NCBI GenBank assembly: GCA_027730885.1
Contig: JAQCHM010000020.1
Location: 1-16,953, forward strand
DNA: 16,953 nt
DNA from: Actinomycetota bacterium
GTDB taxonomy: Bacteria > Actinomycetota > Acidimicrobiia > Acidimicrobiales > SZUA-35
Direction of reading: 5' to 3'
The notes under the pieces were generated by a model. It was not told where the DNA came from. It worked only from the letters and a program-made list of their open reading frames with translations, and did no database searches. Position numbers and translations under genes: made by a program. Below, piece by piece: positions 6,226 through 13,054 of the stretch (the first letter of the stretch is position 1; every line of letters starts with the position of its first letter).

Positions 6226-7410
6226 TCAAGCCGTACGGAGCCAGGCGATTGGCTGAGAAGTGGTGACCCGCTCACCTTCGAGGGCGAGCACTCCCTGAAG
6301 GTGACCGGAGAAAGCCGAGCGGACTTCGACATCGCCGATGTAGCCGATGAGCTGGCCGGCAGCCAGAAGGAGATCGGGGGTGAGATCGGCAAGCGGTTGG
6401 AAGACGCCGGTCGCCGGGCTCACGACGAGACGTTCGAACGCGTAGAGGTACTCGCCCTCGTGCACGGCTCCGGTCTGTGAGGCATGGGACAGATTGTCGA
6501 GGAGTTGGTCGACATCGGCTGGTGTGCCGATCGGCAGATTCGTGGTGTCCTGGACCGTGCGCTTGGCCATGCCGGTCAGCACGGCGCCGGGACCCAGCTC
6601 GAGGAAGACGGTCGCGCCCGCTTCGAACAGATTGTGCAACGTCTGTCGCCAGCGCACCGGACTGGTCAGCTGGGCGCCCATGAGGTTGGCCCAGTCGTCG
6701 GCCAAGTGATGAGGCAGTCCGTCGACGTTGGCGAAAACCGGACGGTGAGGCGCCCGGAACTCGGTCTCGGCGATGGCCTTGCGCAACCGGTCCCGAGCGG
6801 GCGACATGAAGGGGGTGTGGAAGGCTCCGCCGACCTTGATGGGCATGGCCCGCTTGGCCCCGAGCGCCTTGGCCTGGGCGGCCGCAGCCGCGAGATCCGC
6901 GGGGTCACCGGCGATGACGACCTGGCCTGGCGCGTTGTAGTTGGCGACCCAGACATCGCCGTCGGTACGCGAACAGGCGAGCTCGACTTGGTCGTCGTCG
7001 AGACCGAGTACTGCGTACATCGTGCCTTTCCGGGCATCGGCCGCGGCCTGCATCGCGTTGCCTCGCTCGGTGACGAGTCGGACCCCGTCCTCGAAACTGA
7101 TACAGCCCGAGGCCGCGAGGGCCGAGTACTCACCGAGACTGTGACCGGCATGGAAGGCCGGCTCGACGCCGGTGCGTTCGACCGCGTCGAGCACGATCAT
7201 GCTCATGATGAATGTCGCCAGCTGGGAGTTCCGGGTCTCGGTCAGCTCGTCCTGGTCGGCGAACAGCAGTAGATGCTCGACGTCGCGGCCGGCGACATCG
7301 CTCGCTTCGTCCACGAGCTCCCAAGAAGGATGGTCGAGCCAGGGCTTGCCCATGCCCGGTGTCTGGGACCCCTGACCGGGGAACGTGAACGCGATCATTA
7401 CGGGACTCAT
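6226..7410 (-). CDS. fabD: Malonyl-CoA:ACP transacylase FabD with extra C-terminal domain
   Basis: The 394-residue protein moves malonyl from CoA to ACP. The transacylase part (about 6-310) has FPGQGSQ (Gln13), nucleophile Ser91 in GHSLGEY, Arg116, and catalytic His198 in GAFHTPFM. Typical FabD is about 300-315 residues, so roughly 80 residues are extra. Residues 327-392 show two similar halves, SPATGVFQPL...GQLIGYIG and SAFSGHLQG...QPIAWL, resembling the two half-motifs of a biotinyl/lipoyl-type fold. The EAMKM-type lysine loop is missing, so it should not be biotinylated or lipoylated. The ATG at 7410 has GAGG upstream; a second ATG at 7398 is possible. It is the first gene of the fab operon. 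Confidence 0.93.
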   Translation of the reverse strand: MSPVMIAFTFPGQGSQTPGMGKPWLDHPSWELVDEASDVAGRDVEHLLLFADQDELTETRNSQLATFIMSMIVLDAVERTGVEPAFHAGHSLGEYSALAASGCISFEDGVRLVTERGNAMQAAADARKGTMYAVLGLDDDQVELACSRTDGDVWVANYNAPGQVVIAGDPADLAAAAAQAKALGAKRAMPIKVGGAFHTPFMSPARDRLRKAIAETEFRAPHRPVFANVDGLPHHLADDWANLMGAQLTSPVRWRQTLHNLFEAGATVFLELGPGAVLTGMAKRTVQDTTNLPIGTPADVDQLLDNLSHASQTGAVHEGEYLYAFERLVVSPATGVFQPLADLTPDLLLAAGQLIGYIGDVEVRSAFSGHLQGVLALEGERVTTSQPIAWLRTA

Positions 7411-7483
7411 CACGACCTCTGACCAGGATGCAACCGAAGACGTTTCAAAACTATGCGAAAAATCTGCGGAAAGGTGGGGGCCT

Positions 7484-7497
7484 CGCGAATGTTCGCG
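7484..7497. promoter_or_regulatory. Palindrome between fabD and tRNA-Leu, candidate operator
   Basis: CGCGAA and TTCGCG are exact inverted repeats around a 2-nt centre. The site lies in the intergenic region between the start of the fab operon (minus) and the tRNA gene (plus), about 75 nt upstream of the fabD start and 22 nt before the tRNA -10. A fatty-acid regulator of the FasR/MabR kind would be expected near fabD, but no family consensus could be matched. Confidence 0.4.
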
Positions 7498-7518
7498 CCA
7501 GTTATCTCCGATCTCGGG

Positions 7519-7524
7519 TAGCCT
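7519..7524 (+). promoter_or_regulatory. -10 element for tRNA-Leu
   Basis: TAGCCT fits TANNNT and lies about 45 nt before the mature tRNA, giving a leader of roughly 38 nt. No clear -35 was found. Confidence 0.35.
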
Positions 7525-7568
7525 TCGTGCTCCGATCACGGTGCCGAGCCGTGACGTCTCCCATCCGA

Positions 7569-7652
7569 GCCCGGATGGCGGAATCGGCAGACGCGGCGGA
7601 CTCAAAATCCGTTGCCCGCAAGGGCGTGTGGGTTCAAGTCCCACTCCGGGCA
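7569..7652 (+). tRNA. tRNA-Leu (anticodon CAA)
   Basis: A complete type II tRNA folds by eye. The acceptor stem GCCCGGA pairs with TCCGGGC (7645-7651), with discriminator A7652. The anticodon stem GCGGA/TCCGT encloses the loop CTCAAAA, with CAA at 7603-7605 reading UUG. The long variable arm GCCC-GCAA-GGGC is typical of leucine tRNAs. The T arm is GTGGG-TTCAAGT-CCCAC. CCA is not encoded. It lies 58 nt upstream of the coiled-coil/ANTAR/polA genes and may share their transcript. Confidence 0.97.
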
Positions 7653-7710
7653 CACAAACCTCCAGTTCGAGCCGATCTCCAGACCGAGCATTACAGGCGA
7701 GCAAGACCCG

Positions 7711-8007
7711 ATGACCAGTAGATCGACCATCGAGAAGAAGCTCTCTCAGACGGTCGCCGACCTCCAGCGGGCTCGGGAGGAGATCCGCATCCTCGATGAG
7801 CAGATCGCCTACAGCGCCGACACCGCCGAGGACGCCCGGTTGCGTTCGATGGTGTCCGAGACGCCGTTGGCCGAGCGCGAGCACCGTGGCGCGGCGCGCG
7901 CGGTTGCTGCCCTCCACCGGGACCGGTCGGTCTGGGTCGAACGGGTGGCCAAACTCGAACGGACGCAGGACGACCTCCTCGACCAGCTGATCGTCGAGTT
8001 GTCGTGA
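7711..8007 (+). CDS. Small coiled-coil protein, unknown function
   Basis: The 98-residue soluble protein is almost entirely helical and charged. Two heptad-like stretches, STIEKKLSQTVADLQRAREEIRILDEQI (about 4-31) and RSVWVERVAKLERTQDDLLDQLIVEL (about 72-97), flank a helical middle, suggesting an antiparallel coiled-coil hairpin. No catalytic motif is visible. The start at 7711 is chosen over the longer frame, whose N-terminus would translate the tRNA 3' end. The stop overlaps the GTG of the ANTAR regulator (GTGA, 8004-8007). Tight coupling suggests a partner or adaptor for that regulator, but this rests on position only. Confidence 0.8.
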   Translation: MTSRSTIEKKLSQTVADLQRAREEIRILDEQIAYSADTAEDARLRSMVSETPLAEREHRGAARAVAALHRDRSVWVERVAKLERTQDDLLDQLIVELS

Positions 8008-8585
8008 GCAAGACCCGACTGGTCCTGGCGGAGGACGAACCAATCATTCGCCTCGACCTACGCGAGACTCTCGAAGAAGAGGGGTATGAAATCGTCGGCG
8101 AGGCCGGTGACGGAGCGCGCGCCATCGAGCTGGTGCGCGAACTCCGACCGGACGTTGCAATTCTCGACATCAAGATGCCGGGCACCGATGGTCTGGCCGC
8201 GGCCAAGGTCATCATCTCCGAGCGCCTGGCCGCCGTCGTCATCCTCACCGCCTTCTCCCAGCGCGAGCTGGTCGAACAGGCCCGTGACGCCGGGGCGTTG
8301 GCCTACGTGGTCAAGCCGTTCCACGGGGCTGAACTCGTACCCGCGATCGAGCTGGCGAAGGCTCGCTTCAGCGAGGCGCTCGCCTTGGCCGAGCAGGCCC
8401 AGAACCTGGCCGACCAGCTGGAGACCCGAAAACTGGTCGACCGGGCGAAGGGCATCCTGATGGACAGCCACGGCCTGAGCGAGGGTGAAGCCTTCCGGTT
8501 CATCCAGACCACGGCCATGAGTTCCCGGACCGCCATGAAGGACGTCGCCGGTGACGTCGTGGAAGGGACCCTGCGCCCAACATGA
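8004..8585 (+). CDS. pdtaR: ANTAR-domain response regulator, PdtaR-like
   Basis: The 193-residue protein has an N-terminal receiver domain (about 3-120) with acidic pocket Glu10/Asp11, phospho-acceptor Asp55 in AILDIKMPG, Thr82 and Lys104. A linker helix leads to a C-terminal ANTAR domain (about 135-187: KLVDRAKGILMDSHGLSEGEAFRFIQTTAMSS) with the conserved alanine and aromatic positions. ANTAR proteins bind paired hexaloop RNA hairpins and prevent termination. In Mycobacterium tuberculosis the orthologue PdtaR is activated by the kinase PdtaS and its gene (Rv1626) lies close to polA and rpsA, as here. No histidine kinase is encoded in the window. It is coupled by 4-nt overlaps both to the coiled-coil gene before it and to polA after it (ATGA, 8582-8585). 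Confidence 0.93.
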   Translation: MSKTRLVLAEDEPIIRLDLRETLEEEGYEIVGEAGDGARAIELVRELRPDVAILDIKMPGTDGLAAAKVIISERLAAVVILTAFSQRELVEQARDAGALAYVVKPFHGAELVPAIELAKARFSEALALAEQAQNLADQLETRKLVDRAKGILMDSHGLSEGEAFRFIQTTAMSSRTAMKDVAGDVVEGTLRPT

Positions 8586-11245
8586 CCGGGTTGATGCTGA
8601 TCGACGGGAACTCGCTCACGTACCGGGCCTTCCACGCGCTCCCGCCCGACCTGGCGACGGCCTCCGGCCAGGTGACCAACGCCGTCTTCGGCTTCACGTC
8701 GATGCTCATCAACCTGGTCCGAGACCACCGGCCCGACGGCATCGCGGTGGCGTTCGACCTTCCCGAGCCAACGTTCCGCCACACCCAGCTGACCTCCTAC
8801 AAAGCGACTCGGGACAAAGCGCCCGACGTTCTGCGAGAACAGATGGGCCTGGTCCGCCGGGTGCTCGAAGTGCTGCATCTCCCCGTGCTCGAACTCCCCG
8901 GCTACGAAGCCGACGACATCATCGCCACCCTCGCCACTCGTGGCGCTGCGGCGTCGCACGACGTGCTCATCGTCACTGGTGACCGCGACAGCTTCCAGTT
9001 GGTCCAGGATCCCCACGTCAAGGTGGTCTACAACAAGAGGGGCGTGAGTGACTACGCGCTCTACGACGAGGTCGGGATCGAAGAGCGCACGGGGGTCCGG
9101 CCCGAGCTGTACGTGCAGTACGCCGCGTTGCGGGGCGACAATTCCGACAATCTCCCGGGCGTGCCCGGGGTCGGCGAGAAGACCGCGGCCAAGCTGATCA
9201 ACACCTACGGCGGCATCGACGGCATCTACGCCAACACTGACGCCCAGACCCCGAAACTGCGGCAGAACCTGGTCGAGAACGAGGAGATCGTCCGGCTCAA
9301 CCTCGTCATCATGGAGCTCGTCCGCGACGCTCCGCTCGACGTCGACCTGCAGTCGTTCTTCCATCGCGAGGTGCCCGATCCCGCCGAGGTGCGCCAACTC
9401 TTCGACTTCCTCGAGTTCCGGACGTTGTACGACCGCATGCAGGCCGTGCCGGAGTTCCAGGGCGGCTCCTCGAACGACGCACCGACCGCGGCGGACCTGG
9501 GCAAGGTCGTCGAACCGGTGCTGGTGAAGGGTTCACCCGAGGAGCTGTTGTCGACGTGGTTCACCCATCCGGCGTCATCCCCGTTGGCTGTGGCCATGGG
9601 TACCGACTTCGCCGGCATCGCCTTCGTCGTCGATGAGCCCTCCGGTCGCGTCGGGTGGGTCGCCCGATCGGATATCGATCGTCTTGCGCCGTTCCTGGTT
9701 GCAGCAGGACCGGGCGTGACGGCGCACGAGGCGAAGCCGCTGCTGCGGGCCTGCCTCGCTTGCGGCATCACCGACGTCGGTCTGCGGCTCGACACCGCTC
9801 TCGCTGCTTACCTCCTCGACCCCTCGGGCAGCTCGTACCCGCTCGACGCCGCCCTGGCTCGTCGGACGGACTGGCGCATGCCCGACGATCTGGGGCCGCC
9901 AGAGGGACAACTCGATTTCGGCGATTCGGGAGCCACGCCGGCCCGGGTCGCAGCGGTGGCCGCACTTGCCGTGTCCCGTCTGGCGCCGGTCATCCAACAA
10001 GCCCTCGTCGACGACGGGTTGTCCGAGCTCAATCGGACCATCGAGGTGCCGCTCGTCGGTGTGCTGGCCCGCATGGAACATCGCGGCGTCGCAGCCGATC
10101 GTGACGTGCTCCGGTCGCTCAACGACGAGATGACGGCCGAGGCCGACCAACTGGCCCACCAGATCCAGGACGACGCCGGAGAGCAGTTCAACGTCAACTC
10201 GACCAAGAAGCTCCAGGAGATCCTGTTCGAGAAGCTCGGTCTCTCGCCGGGCAAGAAGAACAAGACGGGCTTCTCGACCGATCAGGCAACGCTCGAGAAG
10301 CTCGAAGGTCAACACCCGATCGTCGAACACCTCCTGCGGTACCGGGAGGTCGAGAAGTTGCGGTCGACCTACGGGGAGTCGCTCCTGGCCGCAGTCGACG
10401 CAGACGGACGCATCCGCGCCACCTTCAATCAGATGGTGGCCCGGACGGGGCGGCTGTCGAGCGAGAACCCGAATCTGCACAACATCCCGGTCCGGTCCGA
10501 GCTGGGTCGCACGTTCCGCAAGGCGTTCCGGGCAGCCGGCGAGAACACGCTGCTCGTTGCCGACTACAACCAGATCGAGCTTCGCTGCATCGCCCACCTC
10601 GCCCACGATCCCGGTCTCATCGAGGCGTTCACGGCAGGCACGGACGTCCATCGCGCCGTCGCCGCCCGTGTCTTCGGGATCGAGCCGGCCGAGGTCGACT
10701 TCGAACAACGAAGCCGGGCCAAGATGGTCTCCTATGGGCTGGCCTATGGAATGGAGTCCTACGGGCTGGGTCAGAGGCTGGGGATTGCCACCAAGGAAGC
10801 GTCGGAGATCCTCGAGGCCTACTTCGCCGGTTTCCCCAACGTGCGGAGCTACATGGACGCCACGGTCGTCGAAGCCCGCAATCGGGGTTACACCGAGACC
10901 TTGTTCGGGCGCCGTCGGGCCATCCCCGAGCTGCTGAGCGACAACTTCCGGATTCGCCAGGCAGGCGAGCGGCAGGCGATGAACGCCGGCATCCAGGGGC
11001 TGGCAGCCGACATCTTCAAGGTCGCCCTGGTCCGATTGGACGAGCGGCTCGAAGCCTCCGGCCTGGCCAGCCGCATCGTGCTGCAGGTCCACGACGAGGT
11101 CATTCTCGAGGTGCCGCCAGCCGAGAAGGAGGCGACGACGACCATTGTGCTCGAGGAGATGAGTCGGGCCTTCGATCTGGCCGTACCACTCGAGGTCAAC
11201 CTGAGCTACGGCACCACCTGGGCCGACGCCAAATTTGAACAATAA
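8582..11245 (+). CDS. polA: DNA polymerase I
   Basis: The 887-residue protein has a 5'-nuclease domain (1 to about 290) with metal ligands Asp8, Asp59, Glu109, Asp111, Asp112, Asp134, Asp136, Asp186 and Asp189, plus the helix-hairpin segment LPGVPGVGEKTAAKL. The central 3'-5' exonuclease-like domain (about 315-500) has lost its catalytic acids: the DxE site reads LAVAMGTDF, so proofreading is not expected. The polymerase domain has motif A DYNQIELR (Asp661), O-helix RAKMVSYGLAYGM (Lys714, Tyr718) and motif C VHDEV (His837, Asp838). Tyr718 stands where Escherichia coli has Phe762, as in other actinobacterial PolA. It fills gaps and removes RNA primers in repair and replication. It overlaps the ANTAR gene by four bases, so it is coupled to it. 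Confidence 0.98.
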   Translation: MTGLMLIDGNSLTYRAFHALPPDLATASGQVTNAVFGFTSMLINLVRDHRPDGIAVAFDLPEPTFRHTQLTSYKATRDKAPDVLREQMGLVRRVLEVLHLPVLELPGYEADDIIATLATRGAAASHDVLIVTGDRDSFQLVQDPHVKVVYNKRGVSDYALYDEVGIEERTGVRPELYVQYAALRGDNSDNLPGVPGVGEKTAAKLINTYGGIDGIYANTDAQTPKLRQNLVENEEIVRLNLVIMELVRDAPLDVDLQSFFHREVPDPAEVRQLFDFLEFRTLYDRMQAVPEFQGGSSNDAPTAADLGKVVEPVLVKGSPEELLSTWFTHPASSPLAVAMGTDFAGIAFVVDEPSGRVGWVARSDIDRLAPFLVAAGPGVTAHEAKPLLRACLACGITDVGLRLDTALAAYLLDPSGSSYPLDAALARRTDWRMPDDLGPPEGQLDFGDSGATPARVAAVAALAVSRLAPVIQQALVDDGLSELNRTIEVPLVGVLARMEHRGVAADRDVLRSLNDEMTAEADQLAHQIQDDAGEQFNVNSTKKLQEILFEKLGLSPGKKNKTGFSTDQATLEKLEGQHPIVEHLLRYREVEKLRSTYGESLLAAVDADGRIRATFNQMVARTGRLSSENPNLHNIPVRSELGRTFRKAFRAAGENTLLVADYNQIELRCIAHLAHDPGLIEAFTAGTDVHRAVAARVFGIEPAEVDFEQRSRAKMVSYGLAYGMESYGLGQRLGIATKEASEILEAYFAGFPNVRSYMDATVVEARNRGYTETLFGRRRAIPELLSDNFRIRQAGERQAMNAGIQGLAADIFKVALVRLDERLEASGLASRIVLQVHDEVILEVPPAEKEATTTIVLEEMSRAFDLAVPLEVNLSYGTTWADAKFEQ

Positions 11246-11315
11246 TTCAGCTGCGCCCCACAGGCCAAACCCGCAATAACTCAACCGCCAGGTTGTTCCG
11301 TCCGATGGAGACAGC

Positions 11316-11567
11316 ATGTCCGAGCAGAAGGCGAAGACCGGGAGCAACCAGGGTTGGTAAATCGCTGGCGGAGTGGCGGTTCTCGTACTGGTGATCGTCA
11401 CGGTCAACGAACGGAAGGCTGCGGAGGAGAACGCGCGTGACTGTGCCTCCTCGGTCACCCGAAGGATCGATGATGACTTCTCCGACTACACGAGTTACGA
11501 CTTCGACCCATTCTACGACGACTGCATGGACCGCAGGAGCCCGCAGACTGGCGTTGAGCGGGACTGA
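11316..11567 (+). pseudogene. Small membrane protein interrupted by a stop codon
   Basis: An ATG with a GGAG site upstream (11307-11310) starts MSEQKAKTGSNQGW and meets TAA at 11358-11360. The same frame then continues with a clean transmembrane segment, IAGGVAVLVLVIVTV, and an acidic tail with two cysteines (DFSDYTSYDFDPFYDDC) to the TGA at 11567. Taken together it would be an 83-residue, single-pass protein with a polar N-terminus and an acidic outer tail. Restart at GTG 11373 would give 64 residues but cut the membrane segment. The frame agreement argues for nonsense decay or a base error. The product family is not recognised. Confidence 0.5.
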
Positions 11568-12053
11568 CCTAAACGGACTGGTAACTCCGCGCCGTCGCCA
11601 GGGGAGTGCGCACAGGCCCACTACGGCCGGCTGATGCGCCACTGGCAGCCCCAGGCCAAGGCCGTTCATCAGATCCTCGATCGAGGCGTGGTTGATGTCG
11701 GTCTGGTCCTCCGAGCAGACCATTGCGACCGGCTCGGCGTTAGCCAGCGGATCGGTGATCCCCGCCGATGGATCGCTCAGATCACGTTCTGAGCCAGGAG
11801 GATCGGTCTCGGCGGCCAGCAGTGTTCTGCGACGCTTTGCGCCCCGGGGCGCAGAGCGCAGGTCCGATGGCGGACGTCGAGGGCGCGCAGGTGGTCGTCG
11901 TACGCCGCCGCGACGTCGGGGCCGAAGCTGTTCATCGGGTCGAATCCGTCCACCCTCGGGCCCGACCGTCGCGGCCACAACGCATTTGGGGCGCGGGGAT
12001 GGAGCTGGAGTTCGCCGGTGAGCATGGCCTTCACGTCCTCGCGATCTCCGGAC
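11568..12053. other. Stretch with no intact gene
   Basis: No frame gives a convincing complete protein. On the minus strand, about 11640-11815 has strongly G/C-ending codons and reads DPLANAEPVAMVCSEDQTD onward to EDLMNGLGLGLP, which looks like a real protein fragment of unknown family. It then changes frame relative to the methyltransferase-like fragment at 11777-12034. The plus strand stays open in the frame of the upstream pseudogene to about 11790, without a start signal. The picture fits a mosaic of decayed coding pieces, flanked by damaged genes on both sides. Confidence 0.45.
11777..12034 (-). pseudogene. Possible methyltransferase N-terminal fragment
   Basis: The 85-codon frame contains FDPMNSFGPDVAAAYDDHLR, which resembles the opening of small class I SAM methyltransferases (pre-motif I helix ending in a Tyr-Asp pair). 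It continues into unrelated sequence with no GxGxG motif I. It may be a remnant; chance resemblance cannot be excluded. Confidence 0.22.
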
Positions 12054-12059
12054 TACCGT
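12054..12059 (+). promoter_or_regulatory. -10 element for a leaderless DUF3099-like gene
   Basis: TACCGT ends 6 nt before the ATG at 12066. The GGAGG at 12060-12064 is only 1 nt from the ATG, too close to work as a Shine-Dalgarno site, so leaderless initiation fits better. Confidence 0.4.
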
Positions 12060-12065
12060 GGAGGC

Positions 12066-12236
12066 ATGCACCGCCACGAGCATGTGGAGTTCGTGACGGA
12101 CGTGCCGTGGTCGACCAGCGAGCAGGTCCGGCGCCGGCTGCGCCTGTACTTCCTCCTCATGGGCGTGTGCATCGCCCTGGTCGCGCTGGCCTGGCGCTGG
12201 CGTGGACCTAGGCCGATGCCAAGGATTGAGCGATGA
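12066..12236 (+). CDS. Short DUF3099-like membrane protein, probably truncated
   Basis: The 56-residue product has a polar N-terminus with WSTSEQVRRRLRLYF, then one membrane segment, LLMGVCIALVALAWRW (about 31-46), and a basic end. The RRxYFLLMG...ALAW pattern resembles the first membrane helix of actinobacterial DUF3099 proteins. Those normally continue into a second helix, which is absent: the frame ends within ten residues of the first helix. The start at 12066 is preferred over 12018 because of the promoter spacing. Its stop overlaps the next ATG (ATGA, 12233-12236), so it is coupled to the methyltransferase frame and is probably still translated. DUF3099 function is unknown. Confidence 0.5.
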   Translation: MHRHEHVEFVTDVPWSTSEQVRRRLRLYFLLMGVCIALVALAWRWRGPRPMPRIER

Positions 12237-13044
12237 CACAGCCTGAGGGGGCACAGCCTGAGGGGACACAGCCTGAGGGGGAGAGCGGCCACTGGTTCGA
12301 GGCAGTGGCCGACCATCTCGGCGCTGCCTACCTCCGGTACAGCTTCACCATGGGCACCGAGCAGGAAGCGGACGCGATCATCGACCTCCTCGGGCTCCGG
12401 TCGGGTGAACGGATTCTCGATGTCGGCTGCGGCCCCGGCAGACACTCGCTTGCACTGGCTCGTCGCGGTCTTAGCGTGGTGGGGGTGGACATCTCCCGGA
12501 CGTTCGTCGAACTGGCGAGGCGATCAGCACAGAACGAGGCTCTGGACGCTGTTTTCGTCGTCGCCGACGCCCGCACGCTCGACCCGACCGACCCCCTCCT
12601 CGTCGGCTTCGACGCGGTGATCTCGCTCTGCCAGGGCGCGTTCGGTCTGGCCGGTGGTCCTGGTGCGCGCTCCGAGCTTCCGGCTCGGGAGCTCGACGAG
12701 CCGATCTTGGCGGCCATGGCCGGTTGCGGCCCGGGGGCCGGCTGCTGGTTTCGGCGTTCTCGGCCTACTTCCAGCTTCGCTACCTCGAGGAAAGCGACCG
12801 CTTCGACGCCGACGCCGGCGTGAACCACGAGGCGACCGCGATAAAGAACACCGACGGTGAGGAGATTCCGGCCGAGCTGTGGACCACGTGCTTCACCCCT
12901 CGCGAACTTCGGCTCCTGGCCCGCTCCGTTGGTCTCGCGCCGACCTCGGTGTACGGTGCGACGCCGGGTGCCTATGGCGCGCACCCTCCGTCGGTCGACC
13001 TTCCCGAGTTTCTTCTGGTCGCGTCGCGCCCCGACCACTGCTAG
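12233..13044 (+). pseudogene. Class I SAM-dependent methyltransferase, frameshifted
   Basis: The first frame (12233 to about 12720) gives motif I ILDVGCGPGRHS (61-72), acidic Asp86 in VVGVDIS, Asp112 in ADARTLD, and motif IV-like FDAVISLCQGAFGL. Around 12719-12721 the coding potential moves one frame. The continuation RLRPGGRLLVSAFSAYFQLR, then EELWTTCFTPRELRLLARSVGL-like sequence, ends at TAG 13042-13044. Restoring one C (GCCGG to GCCCGG) would give AMARLRPGGRLLVSAF, a perfect methyltransferase motif, and one protein of about 270 residues. So a 1-bp deletion or base-call error is likely; left as is, the first frame ends after 196 residues at 12823. AAGGA lies upstream of the ATG. The substrate cannot be named. 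Confidence 0.8.
12239..12283 (+). repeat. Three tandem 15-bp repeats at the methyltransferase N-terminus
   Basis: Units at 12239-12253, 12254-12268 and 12269-12283 begin CAGCCTGAGGGG and differ only in the last three bases. They encode QPEGA, QPEGT and QPEGE. Being in frame (15 bp), copy-number change would lengthen or shorten a flexible tail without breaking the frame. Confidence 0.85.
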
Positions 13045-13047
13045 CCT
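13042..13047 (+). promoter_or_regulatory. -10 element for rpsA
   Basis: TAGCCT overlaps the methyltransferase stop codon and ends 7 nt before an in-frame GTG (13055). It supports either leaderless initiation at 13055 or a leader of about 96 nt if translation starts at GTG 13151. Confidence 0.4.
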
Positions 13048-13054
13048 TCACGGC

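Noticed and set aside
7484..7497. LexA (SOS) box
   Set aside because: Actinobacterial LexA sites are GAAC-N4-GTTC. This site has only a 2-nt centre between GAA and TTC and does not fit.
7411..8043. Long N-terminal extension of FabD over the tRNA gene
   Set aside because: The frame is merely open; FabD similarity begins at MIAFTFPGQG and the tRNA lies inside the extension.
9575..11458. 627-codon open frame antisense to polA
   Set aside because: High-GC antisense shadow; polA motifs on the plus strand are unambiguous.
11247..12269. Long open frame of 340 codons on the minus strand after polA
   Set aside because: Most of it is Arg/Pro/Gly-rich, out-of-frame sequence, with only a short coding-like stretch. 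It has no start signal and overlaps better-supported genes.
12239..12283. CRISPR-like array
   Set aside because: Units are 15 bp with no spacers and lie inside a reading frame.
12857..13054. Extended N-terminus of S1 starting at ATG 12857
   Set aside because: It would overlap the methyltransferase C-terminal coding frame and has no similarity to S1.
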